A stretch of 39,673 nt of DNA from Gammaproteobacteria bacterium (GCA_021773635.1 JAJFJV010000038.1:1-39673); one strand, 5' to 3'; shown: positions 13,768-23,298, numbered from the stretch's first letter. Notes: a model not told the origin generated them from the letters alone. A program made the numbers and translations.

Positions 13768-15367
13768 GGCTCGCCCGCACTACGATTCGGATAGAAAATT
13801 TTGCGCCTGTAGCCGCATCGACACGACCGGTCCGGCCCGTCATGCGTCCCTCGGAACTGGTATCCAGCGGCACTTCCATCAGCTTGGCAGATTCCACCAC
13901 CGGATTTTTTTCCAGCACGGCAATAAAACGAGTGAGGGTCTTCAGCGCTTCACGATAATTGCCATCGAAGGGTTCAAGGCGCCCACTCACCCACGCCAGC
14001 TGATATAACTCTTCGCCCACCTCGGCACCGGCGCCCCCGGCATAGGGATTACTGGGCCGGGCAGATGCCTTCTCGGCACCCACCGGAGCTTTTGGATCAG
14101 TCGCTGTTTTCCAGTCAATGGCCTTGAGATAGAGGCCGGGAAAACGATCGAGTGCCCGGCTCAGCACCATCATCATTTGCTCCGGCGTACTACGATAACG
14201 CTTCAGGACCTCGGCCATTTCTACCGCAGTTTTTAATTGATAGGCATCGGCAGGCGCCTTGGGGAGAGTTTTCTGACCAAGGGCATAGCGCTCCTGGTAG
14301 AACAGGGCCTGTCGTGTGAAGGCCGCTGCTTCATCCCGGACCACAACACTATTGAAAAACTGAAAACCACTCCAGGCGATGCTACCGGCAAGCAACAGCA
14401 CAGCCGCCGCTTTCATCCCGATACGCGCGCGGTGGAGGCGGATGTAGCGCGTCTCCTTGTCCGTACCGTAATAGTTGGGTGGCGCCTCGGTTGCGAGCAA
14501 ACGGGCAAAAAGTGCATCTGCAAAGGGAGTCGCCAACTCTCCCTTCAGACCCACCTTGCTCGCCATATCAGCGACATCCACCAAATGATAGCGGGTTGCC
14601 ACAGTATCAGCGGCCTGATGCCGAAGATCGCCAAGGATACGTCCGTGCCCCAGGAGAAAAACATCCAGCGGCGTATCCCGGGACAGCAACCGGAGACTGT
14701 TGAGATAGCGGCGGAGCTTCTCTACCTCACCGAGAATGTAGGAGGACACCTGGCTGGCATCGAGCTTGGGCATATAGGCCAGGCGGCTAATCTTCAAGTC
14801 CTTGCCTTCAAAGAAGGTCTGGCGCAGGCCGCCAGAACCCTGCAGGGTGACCAGCAGGGTATGGGTGGAACTGGCAGGAATGCGCTTGAGTAACGAGGCG
14901 CTGATCACGGGCAGCGAATAGATCCCCGCCAGCGGTACCTTGTAGCGTTCGATCTGGCCAACCCACGGGTCCAGTAACTCCTGACGGATAAGTGCGGTAA
15001 ACAATACCCGGTCATCTCGCCGACCATCCGGCTCACGCCCCTGAAATACCGCATGTACGTAGCGGCACTCACGGAACAGGCGGTTCTGGCGAGTATTGAT
15101 CAACGCCCGCCGGTCGCCTCCAAACACGTGAGGGATGGTCTCGTGGCGAAACTCCTCTTCCACCACGTCGACCAAAATGTAGATAGGTACCGGCGGAGCG
15201 CTCTCCAGATATTTTGAGAAACGTCCCAGCCCGGCTTCGTCGGGCCGGAAACTCAGGGTTTCCTGGGCACGCCCGTGCTGCCACTGGTGAACACAGAGGC
15301 GCCCGGCAGTGAGCACGCAGACACGGCGGTCGGCGACGCTAAATCTTGAGCTTGGCAACAAGGTCAT
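13754..15367 (-). CDS. mshI: MSHA biogenesis protein MshI-like (GspL or PilM-PilN type)
   Basis: This 537-residue protein combines two modules. Residues 1 to about 320 form a cytoplasmic actin-like fold similar to PilM or the GspL cytoplasmic domain. Then comes one membrane helix (AAAVLLLAGSIAWSGFQFF) and a periplasmic part with a helical segment and a ferredoxin-like domain as in PilN. Functionally it replaces the separate PilM and PilN of classical type IV pili, linking the ATPase MshE to the periplasmic MshJ. The ATG at 15367 lies 29 bp inside the end of mshG, which suggests translational coupling. Confidence 0.78.
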   Translation of the reverse strand: MTLLPSSRFSVADRRVCVLTAGRLCVHQWQHGRAQETLSFRPDEAGLGRFSKYLESAPPVPIYILVDVVEEEFRHETIPHVFGGDRRALINTRQNRLFRECRYVHAVFQGREPDGRRDDRVLFTALIRQELLDPWVGQIERYKVPLAGIYSLPVISASLLKRIPASSTHTLLVTLQGSGGLRQTFFEGKDLKISRLAYMPKLDASQVSSYILGEVEKLRRYLNSLRLLSRDTPLDVFLLGHGRILGDLRHQAADTVATRYHLVDVADMASKVGLKGELATPFADALFARLLATEAPPNYYGTDKETRYIRLHRARIGMKAAAVLLLAGSIAWSGFQFFNSVVVRDEAAAFTRQALFYQERYALGQKTLPKAPADAYQLKTAVEMAEVLKRYRSTPEQMMMVLSRALDRFPGLYLKAIDWKTATDPKAPVGAEKASARPSNPYAGGAGAEVGEELYQLAWVSGRLEPFDGNYREALKTLTRFIAVLEKNPVVESAKLMEVPLDTSSEGRMTGRTGRVDAATGAKFSIRIVVRASHEIS

Positions 15368-16544
15368 AGATGGGTCCTAGAACCGAAACCATCACCCAGA
15401 TGAGCAAGCCGCCCAGCAGAAAGGTCATAGCGGGTCCAATCATGGACTGAAGTTTTTCGATGGAATCACGCACATCGCGTTCGTAGAAATAGCTGATATT
15501 AAGCAGCGCCTTATCCAGCGCACCGGTATTTTCCCCCACTCGCAACATCCGTAGCACCAGGGGCGGAAACAATCCGGCGTATTCAAAGCTCGCACTGATG
15601 CTCGCACCATCTGAAATCTGTCGGCTGGCCCGACGTGTCGCCGCTGCAATGGCCTTGTTATCCACCAGGCCTTCGGTAATCCGCAGACACTCCAGCACGG
15701 TCACGCCCGATTCATAAAGCAGGGCAAAATAATTCGCAAAACGGGCCAGAATGATTTTTTTCTGCACCGGCCCGATCACCCATAGCTTGAGCTTGAGTTC
15801 GTCCACTGCATAGTCCACCGCGGGACTCAGGCGCCGCAGGGCAATAAAGCCGAAAAACGCGATGATCGGCGCCAGAATCACCACATACCAGTAAGCGACA
15901 AAGAAATTCGACACACTGATGAGTACGCGGGTATGCAAGGGCAGCGATTCCCCCATAGACTTGACGAACTGAACCAGCTGCGGCACCAGATAGGTCATCA
16001 GGAAAAACACCACCAGCAACACCACGGTTCCGACCAGGGCAGGGTACATCAGCAGTTTTTTTACATGCTCGGCCTGCTCGTCCTGCCACTTGAGGTTTTC
16101 CGTAATCTTGGCCAGCACCTCCGCCACCCGACCACTGAACTCGCCAGCACGCATGAGGTTAACGAAGACGGAATCAAACACCTTGGGATATTGAGACATT
16201 GCACCCGACAGCGATGTGCCTCCCTCGATCGACTCAATCATGCCTGCCACGATCTCTTTCAGACGGGCATCGTCCACGGAATCCCGCAGATCAGCCAACC
16301 CGTCCACCACCGGAACCCCCGCCGAAAGCAGTTGCTCCAGATGGAAGCAGAAGGTGATGAGATCGGCACGCTGAATCGCAACTCCGGTGGCACCACCGGA
16401 ACGTGTCCGCACCTCTTTTGAATTGACTAAATCCAGCCCCATACGGGACAAACGCGACTCTAAATCAGCCGCATTCACCGCCTCCATACTGCCCACCGCG
16501 GTCTTGCCGCGATCATCCATGGCCTTGTACTGCATCATGGGCAT
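15339..16544 (-). CDS. mshG: Inner-membrane platform protein MshG (GspF/PilC family)
   Basis: The 401-residue protein is a type II secretion/type IV pilus platform protein with two GspF repeats. The first (about residues 65-190) contains FHLEQLLSAGVPVVDGL and ends in a hydrophobic segment. The second (about 270-390) contains FANYFALLYESGVTVLECL, LRVGENTGALDKALLNI and a last helix. It would anchor pilin extrusion and contact MshE. Its length is normal for the family. It lies directly after mshE with an 11-bp gap and overlaps mshI by 29 bp. Confidence 0.93.
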   Translation of the reverse strand: MPMMQYKAMDDRGKTAVGSMEAVNAADLESRLSRMGLDLVNSKEVRTRSGGATGVAIQRADLITFCFHLEQLLSAGVPVVDGLADLRDSVDDARLKEIVAGMIESIEGGTSLSGAMSQYPKVFDSVFVNLMRAGEFSGRVAEVLAKITENLKWQDEQAEHVKKLLMYPALVGTVVLLVVFFLMTYLVPQLVQFVKSMGESLPLHTRVLISVSNFFVAYWYVVILAPIIAFFGFIALRRLSPAVDYAVDELKLKLWVIGPVQKKIILARFANYFALLYESGVTVLECLRITEGLVDNKAIAAATRRASRQISDGASISASFEYAGLFPPLVLRMLRVGENTGALDKALLNISYFYERDVRDSIEKLQSMIGPAMTFLLGGLLIWVMVSVLGPIYDLVAKLKI

Positions 16545-16554
16545 AATGAAAAAC

Positions 16555-18291
16555 CTAGGCGAGCCTTGAAGTCAGGTCTACTACCCGGGAAACCTCGTCC
16601 AGGCTGGTCACACCCTCGAGAACCCGCCGTATGCCATCCTCGGCAAGGGGCACGAAATCTTTGGCCAGCGCCGCCTTGATGAGCTCCCGTCCCGTTGCAC
16701 GGTGTGCCACCAGTTCGTCGAGCTCACTGTCAAACTTCAACACTTCGATAAGTGCAAGCCGACCGCTGTAACCGTGATGATCACACTGGACACAGCCGTT
16801 GGCACGGTAGATGGGCACCACCTCCTCACCGATACCCATACCCAGGACCTGACGCATCATTTTTGGTGGTTCATAGGCTTCCTTGCAGTGCGCACAGAGC
16901 TTGCGCACCAGCCGTTGCCCAACGATGCCGATAATATTTCCCGCGATCACCTCCGACGGGACACCGGTATCCAGCAGGCGTGGAATAGCACCCAGGGCAG
17001 AGTTGGTATGCAGGGTGGAAAAGACCTGGTGTCCGGTCATGGCGGCGCGGAAGGCCATCTCGGCAGTCTCGCTATCGCGGATCTCACCCACCAGAATAAT
17101 ATCCGGGTCCTGGCGCATGAGGGTGCGTACGCCGTTGGCAAAATCAAGCTTCGCCGCCTCGTTGACCGAGGTCTGGCGAATCATCTCCATGGGATATTCC
17201 ACCGGGTCTTCGAGGGTCATGATATTGACCGCCTCGGTATTGAGCTCGGTTAACATCGAATACAGGGTGGTGGTCTTACCGCTGCCGGTGGGGCCGGTTA
17301 CCAGGATGATGCCCTCGGGGCGCGCCATCATGAGATTGAGGGTCTCAAAGGTTTCTGAGTGCAAGCCCAGCTTTTCCAGCGGCACGATTCCCTTCTGCCG
17401 ATCCAGTACCCGGAGCACGATGTTCTCACCGTAGTTGGTGGGCAGGGTGGAAACGCGAAAATCAATGGGATGCCCGGAAACCGAAAGAGATATACGGCCG
17501 TCCTGTGGTGCCCGCATTTCAGCGATATTCAACGCCGCCATTACCTTGACGCGCACCGCAATGGCCGACCAGTAGTTACGGTGCAGGCTACGAATCTGAC
17601 GCAGCACGCCATCAATACGATAGCGGATACGAAGAAAGTCATGTTCCGGCTCGAAATGGATATCCGAGGCGCCCCGCTTGACCGCATCTGACAGCAGCGC
17701 ATTAACCAGACGCACCACTGGCTGACTGTATTCCTCGCTCTCCGCCTCCAAGCTAGCGTAATCGATCTCGCCGGTCTCGATCTCCTGGAGGATGCCGTCA
17801 ATCGACATCTCATAGCCGTAAAACTGATCGATGTACTTGTCGATCTCGGTCTCGCCGGCAAGCAAGGGCAAGACATCCACATCTCCGCCCAGTAAAGCGC
17901 GCGCCTGATCCAGCGCGATAACATTAAAGGGGTCGGCCATAGCCAGGGTGAGGAGTTGTTTTTCCTCATCGAAGGTGATCGCCAGCATGTGGTGGCGACG
18001 GGCAACCTCCTTGGGGATGGATTGCACTACATCGCTGTCAACCACCACTCGCGCAAGGTCGACACTGTCGTAGCCAATCGCTCCACCCAGCACGTCACGA
18101 ATAACCGCCTCGGTGGCAAAGCCAAGGTGCACCAGGATCTTGCCCAGATGCTCCTTGTTTTTCTTCTGTTCGGTAAGGGCAATGCGAACCTGATCTTCGC
18201 TGACAACCCCCTTGCCAACAAGCAACTCACCGATACGACGATGTCGTACCGGTGCTTCCATATGGATGGAAGGAGAAGAGTTGGTGTTCAT
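16555..18291 (-). CDS. mshE: Pilus assembly ATPase MshE with N-terminal MshEN domain
   Basis: The 578-residue AAA secretion ATPase powers pilus extension. The C-terminal motor has Walker A (GPTGSGKTTTLY), an Asp box, Walker B with His box (IILVGEIRDSETAEMAFRAAMTGH then STLHTN) and a zinc-binding module with paired cysteines (CAHC and CVQC). Residues 19-70 carry an MshEN-type pattern, RIGELL...G...L..Q followed by LGKIL..LG, which in Vibrio MshE binds c-di-GMP. Extension may therefore respond to c-di-GMP; this comes from family knowledge and has not been shown here. The start overlaps the stop of mshN as ATGA. No retraction ATPase of the PilT type is present in the window. Confidence 0.94.
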   Translation of the reverse strand: MNTNSSPSIHMEAPVRHRRIGELLVGKGVVSEDQVRIALTEQKKNKEHLGKILVHLGFATEAVIRDVLGGAIGYDSVDLARVVVDSDVVQSIPKEVARRHHMLAITFDEEKQLLTLAMADPFNVIALDQARALLGGDVDVLPLLAGETEIDKYIDQFYGYEMSIDGILQEIETGEIDYASLEAESEEYSQPVVRLVNALLSDAVKRGASDIHFEPEHDFLRIRYRIDGVLRQIRSLHRNYWSAIAVRVKVMAALNIAEMRAPQDGRISLSVSGHPIDFRVSTLPTNYGENIVLRVLDRQKGIVPLEKLGLHSETFETLNLMMARPEGIILVTGPTGSGKTTTLYSMLTELNTEAVNIMTLEDPVEYPMEMIRQTSVNEAAKLDFANGVRTLMRQDPDIILVGEIRDSETAEMAFRAAMTGHQVFSTLHTNSALGAIPRLLDTGVPSEVIAGNIIGIVGQRLVRKLCAHCKEAYEPPKMMRQVLGMGIGEEVVPIYRANGCVQCDHHGYSGRLALIEVLKFDSELDELVAHRATGRELIKAALAKDFVPLAEDGIRRVLEGVTSLDEVSRVVDLTSRLA

Positions 18292-19895
18292 CCGCTGCTC
18301 TTCGGTCCGCCCAGGGCGCGTATACGTTCCTGCACCCCCTCGCCTGGAACACTGGAGGAGCGGCCATCGGCAAGTTCCAGCGCCCGTCGATAGTATTTCA
18401 ACGCAGATTCCCGCTGGCCCAGGTGGTCCAGACTGACCGCCAGATTAAAGGCGAAATCCGGGTTCTCGTTGGCACGCCGATAGGCCTCAAAGTAAGCACC
18501 CTGAGCCTCCGCCCAACGGGCCTGGGCAGCGAAAAGATTTCCAAGGGTAAAATGCAGGTGGGTGGAATCAGGCTCACGATCCAGCAATTGTTTGATTCTG
18601 CTCTCTCCCGCCACCGGATCCAGCTTCCGATTCATACCCATCAGCGCCGTCTGGGCAACACTGTCATGGGGATTTCGGCTCAGTAGTTCCAGGTAGATGC
18701 GCCCGGCCTTTTCATCTTCACCATCCCCGAGCGCAATAGCCGCCATGCCAAGCAGGGCATCCCGATTGGCCGGTTCGCGCTTGAGGACTTTTTGGTAAGC
18801 ACTGCGTGCAGCCGCATGATCACCCTCACCATAAGCCGTATAGGCTGCTGTAAGCAGGGGATGAATACGATCCGGTGCCCGACGCCGGGTAATGCGGATA
18901 CCCGGTGATGGAGGCAAAGTGGCCGGGGTAGCCGCGACCGCCAGGGCCGCCTCGAACTGTTCATCGCTGAGCGCGGGGGCCGCAGCTGTAGTCGCCGTAC
19001 TGGTTGCCGGTCCGGCAGTGGCTTTCGCCTCACGACCGGGCGAGAGATCACCCCGGGCCGGAGGCTCAACCGCCATCACAGCCGCTTCCACTGGCGCGGC
19101 AACGGGAGCCGGTGCCATCATCGCAACCGATGGCTGAGGTGCCGGCGTAGCAATCGGGGCAGTGGCTCGGGGCGGTAACGGTCTTGGAGAGAAAGAGGAA
19201 GCCGGTTTGAGAGATGACCAGAGATAATAACTACCACCTCCCAGTCCGAAGAGCAGTAGCAGCCCAAGGCCATACCAAAGGCCACGGCCCTGGCCTTCCG
19301 ACGCCGGCGACTTTGCGGTAAATACCGCCTGCGCAGTGCTCTGGGAATCTTTCCACACGCGTTTGCGCGGGCTGGTTTCAGTATCTTCGCCGGCGGACGA
19401 TTCAGGCCCTGGCTGCGGCTCTGAATCCCCGACGTCATCCAGAATGGTGGTCGGAGCGGTCATTTGCCCGGTACCGTCAAAATAGTCGTTCACCGAGCGC
19501 CGGGCGGCGCGCGCAGAGGGTAAGGTTGCGGAAGTATCCTCCAGCGGAACATTGTGCTCGCCAGAGAAGGAGAGCGTCCCGTCCTGCTCCTCATCCAGGG
19601 AAGGCAACCCCCGATCCGCACGTGCCTCCGCTATCTCTTCCTCCAGTTCCAGACTGAGGGAATCCGACAGCTCCCGCTCGGCGGTTTCCGGATCTTGCTC
19701 AAACTCGTTCTCCAGAGAAGCTTCTTCGCCTGCCGACGCATCCTCACTCGCCACGGCTTCCCCGGCACCTGTAGCCTCCAGGGGATCGAGGCTAAGCTCC
19801 TGGCTGGTATCACTCTCGGTCCCATCAGGCTTTTTTCCGCCGCCGGCTTCCCTCGCCTTTTCCGCCTTTTTCAAGGCGTCCATCAGCAGGCTCAT
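18288..19895 (-). CDS. mshN: MshN-like TPR protein
   Basis: The 535-residue protein begins with MSLLMDALKKAEKAREAG, a signature shared by MshN-like and related pilus/secretion proteins. A long acidic, low-complexity cytoplasmic stretch of about 180 residues follows, with one membrane helix (GLWYGLGLLLLFGLGGGSYYLW). Next comes a proline/alanine-rich linker. From about residue 345 to the end there are TPR repeats (for example YGEGDHAAARSAYQKVLKREPANRDALLGMA). It overlaps mshL upstream and mshE downstream with ATGA junctions. The likely role is a periplasmic scaffold for MshL or pilin assembly. The length of the acidic region is notable. Confidence 0.85.
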   Translation of the reverse strand: MSLLMDALKKAEKAREAGGGKKPDGTESDTSQELSLDPLEATGAGEAVASEDASAGEEASLENEFEQDPETAERELSDSLSLELEEEIAEARADRGLPSLDEEQDGTLSFSGEHNVPLEDTSATLPSARAARRSVNDYFDGTGQMTAPTTILDDVGDSEPQPGPESSAGEDTETSPRKRVWKDSQSTAQAVFTAKSPASEGQGRGLWYGLGLLLLFGLGGGSYYLWSSLKPASSFSPRPLPPRATAPIATPAPQPSVAMMAPAPVAAPVEAAVMAVEPPARGDLSPGREAKATAGPATSTATTAAAPALSDEQFEAALAVAATPATLPPSPGIRITRRRAPDRIHPLLTAAYTAYGEGDHAAARSAYQKVLKREPANRDALLGMAAIALGDGEDEKAGRIYLELLSRNPHDSVAQTALMGMNRKLDPVAGESRIKQLLDREPDSTHLHFTLGNLFAAQARWAEAQGAYFEAYRRANENPDFAFNLAVSLDHLGQRESALKYYRRALELADGRSSSVPGEGVQERIRALGGPKSSG

Positions 19896-21544
19896 TTGGA
19901 TTGCCCCTGGGGAAGGCCCGTCTGTGGCTTGGCCGATTTCAGATTTTCAGGCAGGAAGCGCTGGAAGTTGGCGAGATCTCCGGAAACGCTGGGACTGCGA
20001 ATTACTGTAGGCCGCAAGAAGATCACCAACTCGGTTTTGGTGAAATCATTGTCACGGGATTTGAACAGTTCACCCGTGGGGCCTTCCTGCTCGGACAGAA
20101 CTGGCAAGCCAGCCGTGTCCTTTCGTACCGAGTCCTGCATCAGCCCACCCAATACTGCAATCTGGTTGCTCTGAAGCCTCAACATAGACTCCATCTCACG
20201 CACCTGGATCACGGGAATACTATTGGGGATATCCCCCACCCCGGTCCTTAAATCCGGATTTGGGTCATCGACACTGCGATCAGAACGGGTAATGGTCGGT
20301 CGTACATTGATGACCACCTCATCGCTGGCACTGATCTGAGGCGTCACCGCCATCACCAGACCCACCGGCACCGTATGGGGTGTTGTGGTCGTGTTCTTGT
20401 CCGCTACACCATCCGTTATCACCGTTTCCGTCTCTACCGTGAAGAAAACCAGATTTTCCACCACCTTGAAAATCGCTGTCTGATTATTAAGCACCATGAT
20501 CTTCGGGCTGGAGAGCACCCGGACATCACCAAACTCTTTGAGCAGGTTCACAGTCAGGGAAAAATCCTGATTCCCCCCCGGCTTGGCATTGTCAAATATT
20601 GCTGTGGCAAAGGCCGTTCCCGGGATAGTCGTGGGACCGAGGACTATACTGCTTGCAGCCCCTGCAAGGATGTCGAAATTGATACCCGATTGGTATGTAT
20701 CGTTCAACTCCACCTCGACAATAGTGGCCTCCATCATGACCTGTCTACGTGCACTGCCCAGCACTTTATCCAGGTAATCCCGTACCTTGGCATGTTGACG
20801 CTCGGTAGCGGAGATGGCGATGATCCCTACCTCCGGATTGGGAATGATCAAACCTTCATTAACCCCACCCGAATCTTCACTGGTAAGCGGATTTACGGTC
20901 GCAGCCAGGATCTCCCGGAGACTATTCGTCAGGGTCTCCCAGAAATGGTTTTTAGAGCTACTACTCACCTCAGTGGCGGAGTTATTGTTACCTCCCCCGC
21001 CGCCACCGCCACTTTCGCTATCGCTACCGGTAGTCGCTATCTGGGTCGCCACACTCACAGTACCCTCGGTGTCCCGCGACATATTGACGTAGTCCACGGT
21101 GTAGGTCTTGAGATAGGGCCGATCCGGAGTAATGAGCAGGGCTTTATTCTGAATCCGGTAACGCAGATCGATAAGCCGGGAAAGGCGATCGAGGATCTGC
21201 GGCAGAGTCTGATCTATGGCGTTGAGGGTGACGTTACCGGTGATATCCGGGTGAATATCCACATCTCGCTTGGCATCCCGTGCCAGCGCAAACAGCAGCT
21301 CACGCACCGGTACGTTATCCACCACCACGGTGTAGGTTTCGGCTTTCGGGGTTGCCTTGGGCGCCGGTAAAATGGGGGCCCGCACCACCGGTTGCGGGAT
21401 CACCGCAGCCGGGGCCGCATGGGTGGTGCCGATGTGGCCAGCAGAAGGCTGCCGGGGCTTCGGTGGGGGGGTTGTACAGGCAGACACCAGACTTGCGCCC
21501 AGCAATAGCACCAAGACTCGCCACCATCCAGACTGATTGCGCAC
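19892..21544 (-). CDS. mshL: Outer-membrane secretin MshL
   Basis: The 550-residue secretin forms the pilus exit channel. A lipoprotein signal ends LVSAC (C23). A proline-rich linker leads to the N-terminal secretin/TonB short domain (about residues 75-145, [22 protein letters not shown] and DITGNVTLNAIDQTLPQIL). After a Gly/Asn-rich insert comes an N1-like domain. The C-terminal secretin domain contains VMMEATIVEVELND, VRVLSSPKIMVLNNQTAIFKV and a gate region, and ends with QIAVLGGLMQD and TELVIFLRPTVI. The start is a GTG at 21544 with GGGAG 8 nt upstream. It is preceded by a 138-bp AT-rich gap, the largest inside the operon, where an internal promoter might lie. Confidence 0.94.
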   Translation of the reverse strand: MRNQSGWWRVLVLLLGASLVSACTTPPPKPRQPSAGHIGTTHAAPAAVIPQPVVRAPILPAPKATPKAETYTVVVDNVPVRELLFALARDAKRDVDIHPDITGNVTLNAIDQTLPQILDRLSRLIDLRYRIQNKALLITPDRPYLKTYTVDYVNMSRDTEGTVSVATQIATTGSDSESGGGGGGGNNNSATEVSSSSKNHFWETLTNSLREILAATVNPLTSEDSGGVNEGLIIPNPEVGIIAISATERQHAKVRDYLDKVLGSARRQVMMEATIVEVELNDTYQSGINFDILAGAASSIVLGPTTIPGTAFATAIFDNAKPGGNQDFSLTVNLLKEFGDVRVLSSPKIMVLNNQTAIFKVVENLVFFTVETETVITDGVADKNTTTTPHTVPVGLVMAVTPQISASDEVVINVRPTITRSDRSVDDPNPDLRTGVGDIPNSIPVIQVREMESMLRLQSNQIAVLGGLMQDSVRKDTAGLPVLSEQEGPTGELFKSRDNDFTKTELVIFLRPTVIRSPSVSGDLANFQRFLPENLKSAKPQTGLPQGQSK

Positions 21545-21682
21545 CGCATTTCTCCCGAGAAATACTACAAAAGACCTTTCGGCCTCAATAATTTAACCCG
21601 CATATTGTTCCGTAAATATAACGGCTTATAACATAATCTTGCCTAACCGGTGTAGCTCATCATACCCCAGCGCCTAAGCATT
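21545..21682 (-). promoter_or_regulatory. AT-rich gap before mshL, possible internal promoter
   Basis: This gap is clearly richer in A and T than its surroundings, while most neighbouring genes overlap. On the minus strand it holds TATAAG and TATATT elements within an inverted repeat (CCGTTATATTTACGG near 21611-21625). I see no good -35 at standard spacing. Confidence 0.3.
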
Positions 21683-23293
21683 TCAACCGAGGGTTTCAAT
21701 ATCCCGGACATTTCGGATGAAAGGCCGGTGTCGCTGCAGGCCATGGGGCAGCGCGGCCAAGGCGCGCCGCGCGAGCAGCATAGAGGGAAATTCGTTATAC
21801 AAAACACCGAACCCGGGCAGTCCGTCAATCATGGTTTGGTAGACATAGATCTGCTCCAGATCGTTGCGCCGCTGCCAGCGCTCAAGAAATTCCTCCAGAT
21901 GAGCACGCTGCGTCTGTTTGGTGACCAATAACTGGATGCTGTAGTGATTACCATCGGCAATTTGTAGCCAGGCTTTACTTGCCCGCAGGCGTTGATTTAC
22001 CAGGTCATCCCCGGATACGACTTTTTTCGGCGGGGTCAAGGCCTCGGTGCTCACATCGGCAATGACCGGCGGCTTTGCCGGTACGGCCTCGGGTAACTGC
22101 TCCGAGATGACCGGAACCTGATGCTGCGCTATGGCCGGAGGCGCTATGGGCAATGAGATTTTCTCGGGCACGGAGGCGTGCCCGGGAGCAAGTGCCAGAG
22201 TCTTCTCTACCATTGCCGGAACCACAGGTGCCGGCTCTATACTAACCGCTGTCCCGGCCACATCTGCAACCACCGCCGGCGCGGTGGGCGGTACCTGCTC
22301 AGGTACGGATACCCGGGGTGGGGTAACTGGCGCTGCATGGGGCGCAGCACTCAAAGCCTTGGGCGCCAATGTATCGTCGGGCAAGAAAAATCCCCCCTGC
22401 CACAGCGTGATCCCGACACTAAGCAGGATAAGTATCAGGCCACTCGCCAGCGCAAACTCGGGCATCCGGCTACGTTTTGGAGACTTCCCGAATTCGGTAT
22501 CGCGTATCGCCACCTGCACCTGCTTTACAGAGATATCGTGAATACCCGCCGCGAAGGCCGCAAGCAAACATTTATCCCCCAGGATATTGATCCGCCGAAT
22601 CAGTCCCAGCGAGGCCCGCGCAATTTTCCGGCAGGCCCGTTTGCCAAAAAGCTCGGGGCCACGATAGCCGGCGGCGCGTAAACGGAAATTGAGATAGGCA
22701 CGAATCTCCGGTTCGGTCAGCGGCGCCAGGGTAAAGCTGTGTACGATGCGTTCACGTAACTGGCGGATATTCTCTGCGTCGAGATTCTGTTCCAGCTCGG
22801 GCTGGCCAAAGAGCACGATCTGCAGCAATTTATCGTGCTGGGTCTCAAGATTACTAAGGAGGCGAATCTCCTCCAGGGTATCGAGGCGCATGCCTTGCGC
22901 CTCTTCAACAAAAACCACCACTTGCCGATTGGCCGCATGCCTTTCCAGCAATCCCTGTTGTAGCAGATGCATGACTTCCAGACGACTGGAATCAGCCGCC
23001 ACGTCGAGCTTCAGTTCCAGGGCAATGGCATGCGGGATGGCTTCAGGCGAAATACTGGGATTGGCGAGATAGACGATCTCCACCTGCTCGGGGAGTCGTT
23101 CCTCCAGCATCCGCGAGAGCATGGTCTTGCCGCTGCCCACCTCGCCCACCACCTTGACGATGCCATCGCCATTGGTGACCGCGTAAATCAGCGCCTCCAG
23201 CACCTCGCCACGCGCACCGCCGGGGTAGAACAAACGCGTGTCTGGCGTGATCTTGAAGGGTGCCTGATTAAGTCCGAAGTGTTCGTAGTACAT
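21683..23293 (-). CDS. mshM: ExeA/MshM-type AAA ATPase fused to a DamX-like SPOR domain
   Basis: The protein has about 536 residues. It starts MYYEHFGLNQAPFKITPD, typical of ExeA/MshM ATPases, with Walker A (GEVGSGKTML), Walker B-like VVVFVEEAQGM and sensor-type residues (LLQIVLFGQPEL). One membrane helix follows near residue 280-300 (LILILLSVGITLWQGG) and then a long proline/alanine-rich periplasmic linker. The last 90 residues (HYSIQLLVTKQTQ to LPHGLQRHRPFIRNVRDI) match the pattern of the DamX SPOR domain, which binds peptidoglycan lacking stem peptides. Vibrio MshM lacks such a tail. The ATG at 23293 is preferred; a TTG at 23302 overlaps the upstream stop. I infer that it helps to place the secretin at cell-wall sites, perhaps septal ones. 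Confidence 0.87.
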   Translation of the reverse strand: MYYEHFGLNQAPFKITPDTRLFYPGGARGEVLEALIYAVTNGDGIVKVVGEVGSGKTMLSRMLEERLPEQVEIVYLANPSISPEAIPHAIALELKLDVAADSSRLEVMHLLQQGLLERHAANRQVVVFVEEAQGMRLDTLEEIRLLSNLETQHDKLLQIVLFGQPELEQNLDAENIRQLRERIVHSFTLAPLTEPEIRAYLNFRLRAAGYRGPELFGKRACRKIARASLGLIRRINILGDKCLLAAFAAGIHDISVKQVQVAIRDTEFGKSPKRSRMPEFALASGLILILLSVGITLWQGGFFLPDDTLAPKALSAAPHAAPVTPPRVSVPEQVPPTAPAVVADVAGTAVSIEPAPVVPAMVEKTLALAPGHASVPEKISLPIAPPAIAQHQVPVISEQLPEAVPAKPPVIADVSTEALTPPKKVVSGDDLVNQRLRASKAWLQIADGNHYSIQLLVTKQTQRAHLEEFLERWQRRNDLEQIYVYQTMIDGLPGFGVLYNEFPSMLLARRALAALPHGLQRHRPFIRNVRDIETLG

Positions 23294-23298
23294 AGGCT

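Noticed and set aside
20375-21370. A plus-strand frame of about 330 codons opposite mshL.
   Set aside because: It is antisense to a clear secretin and shows no domain features.
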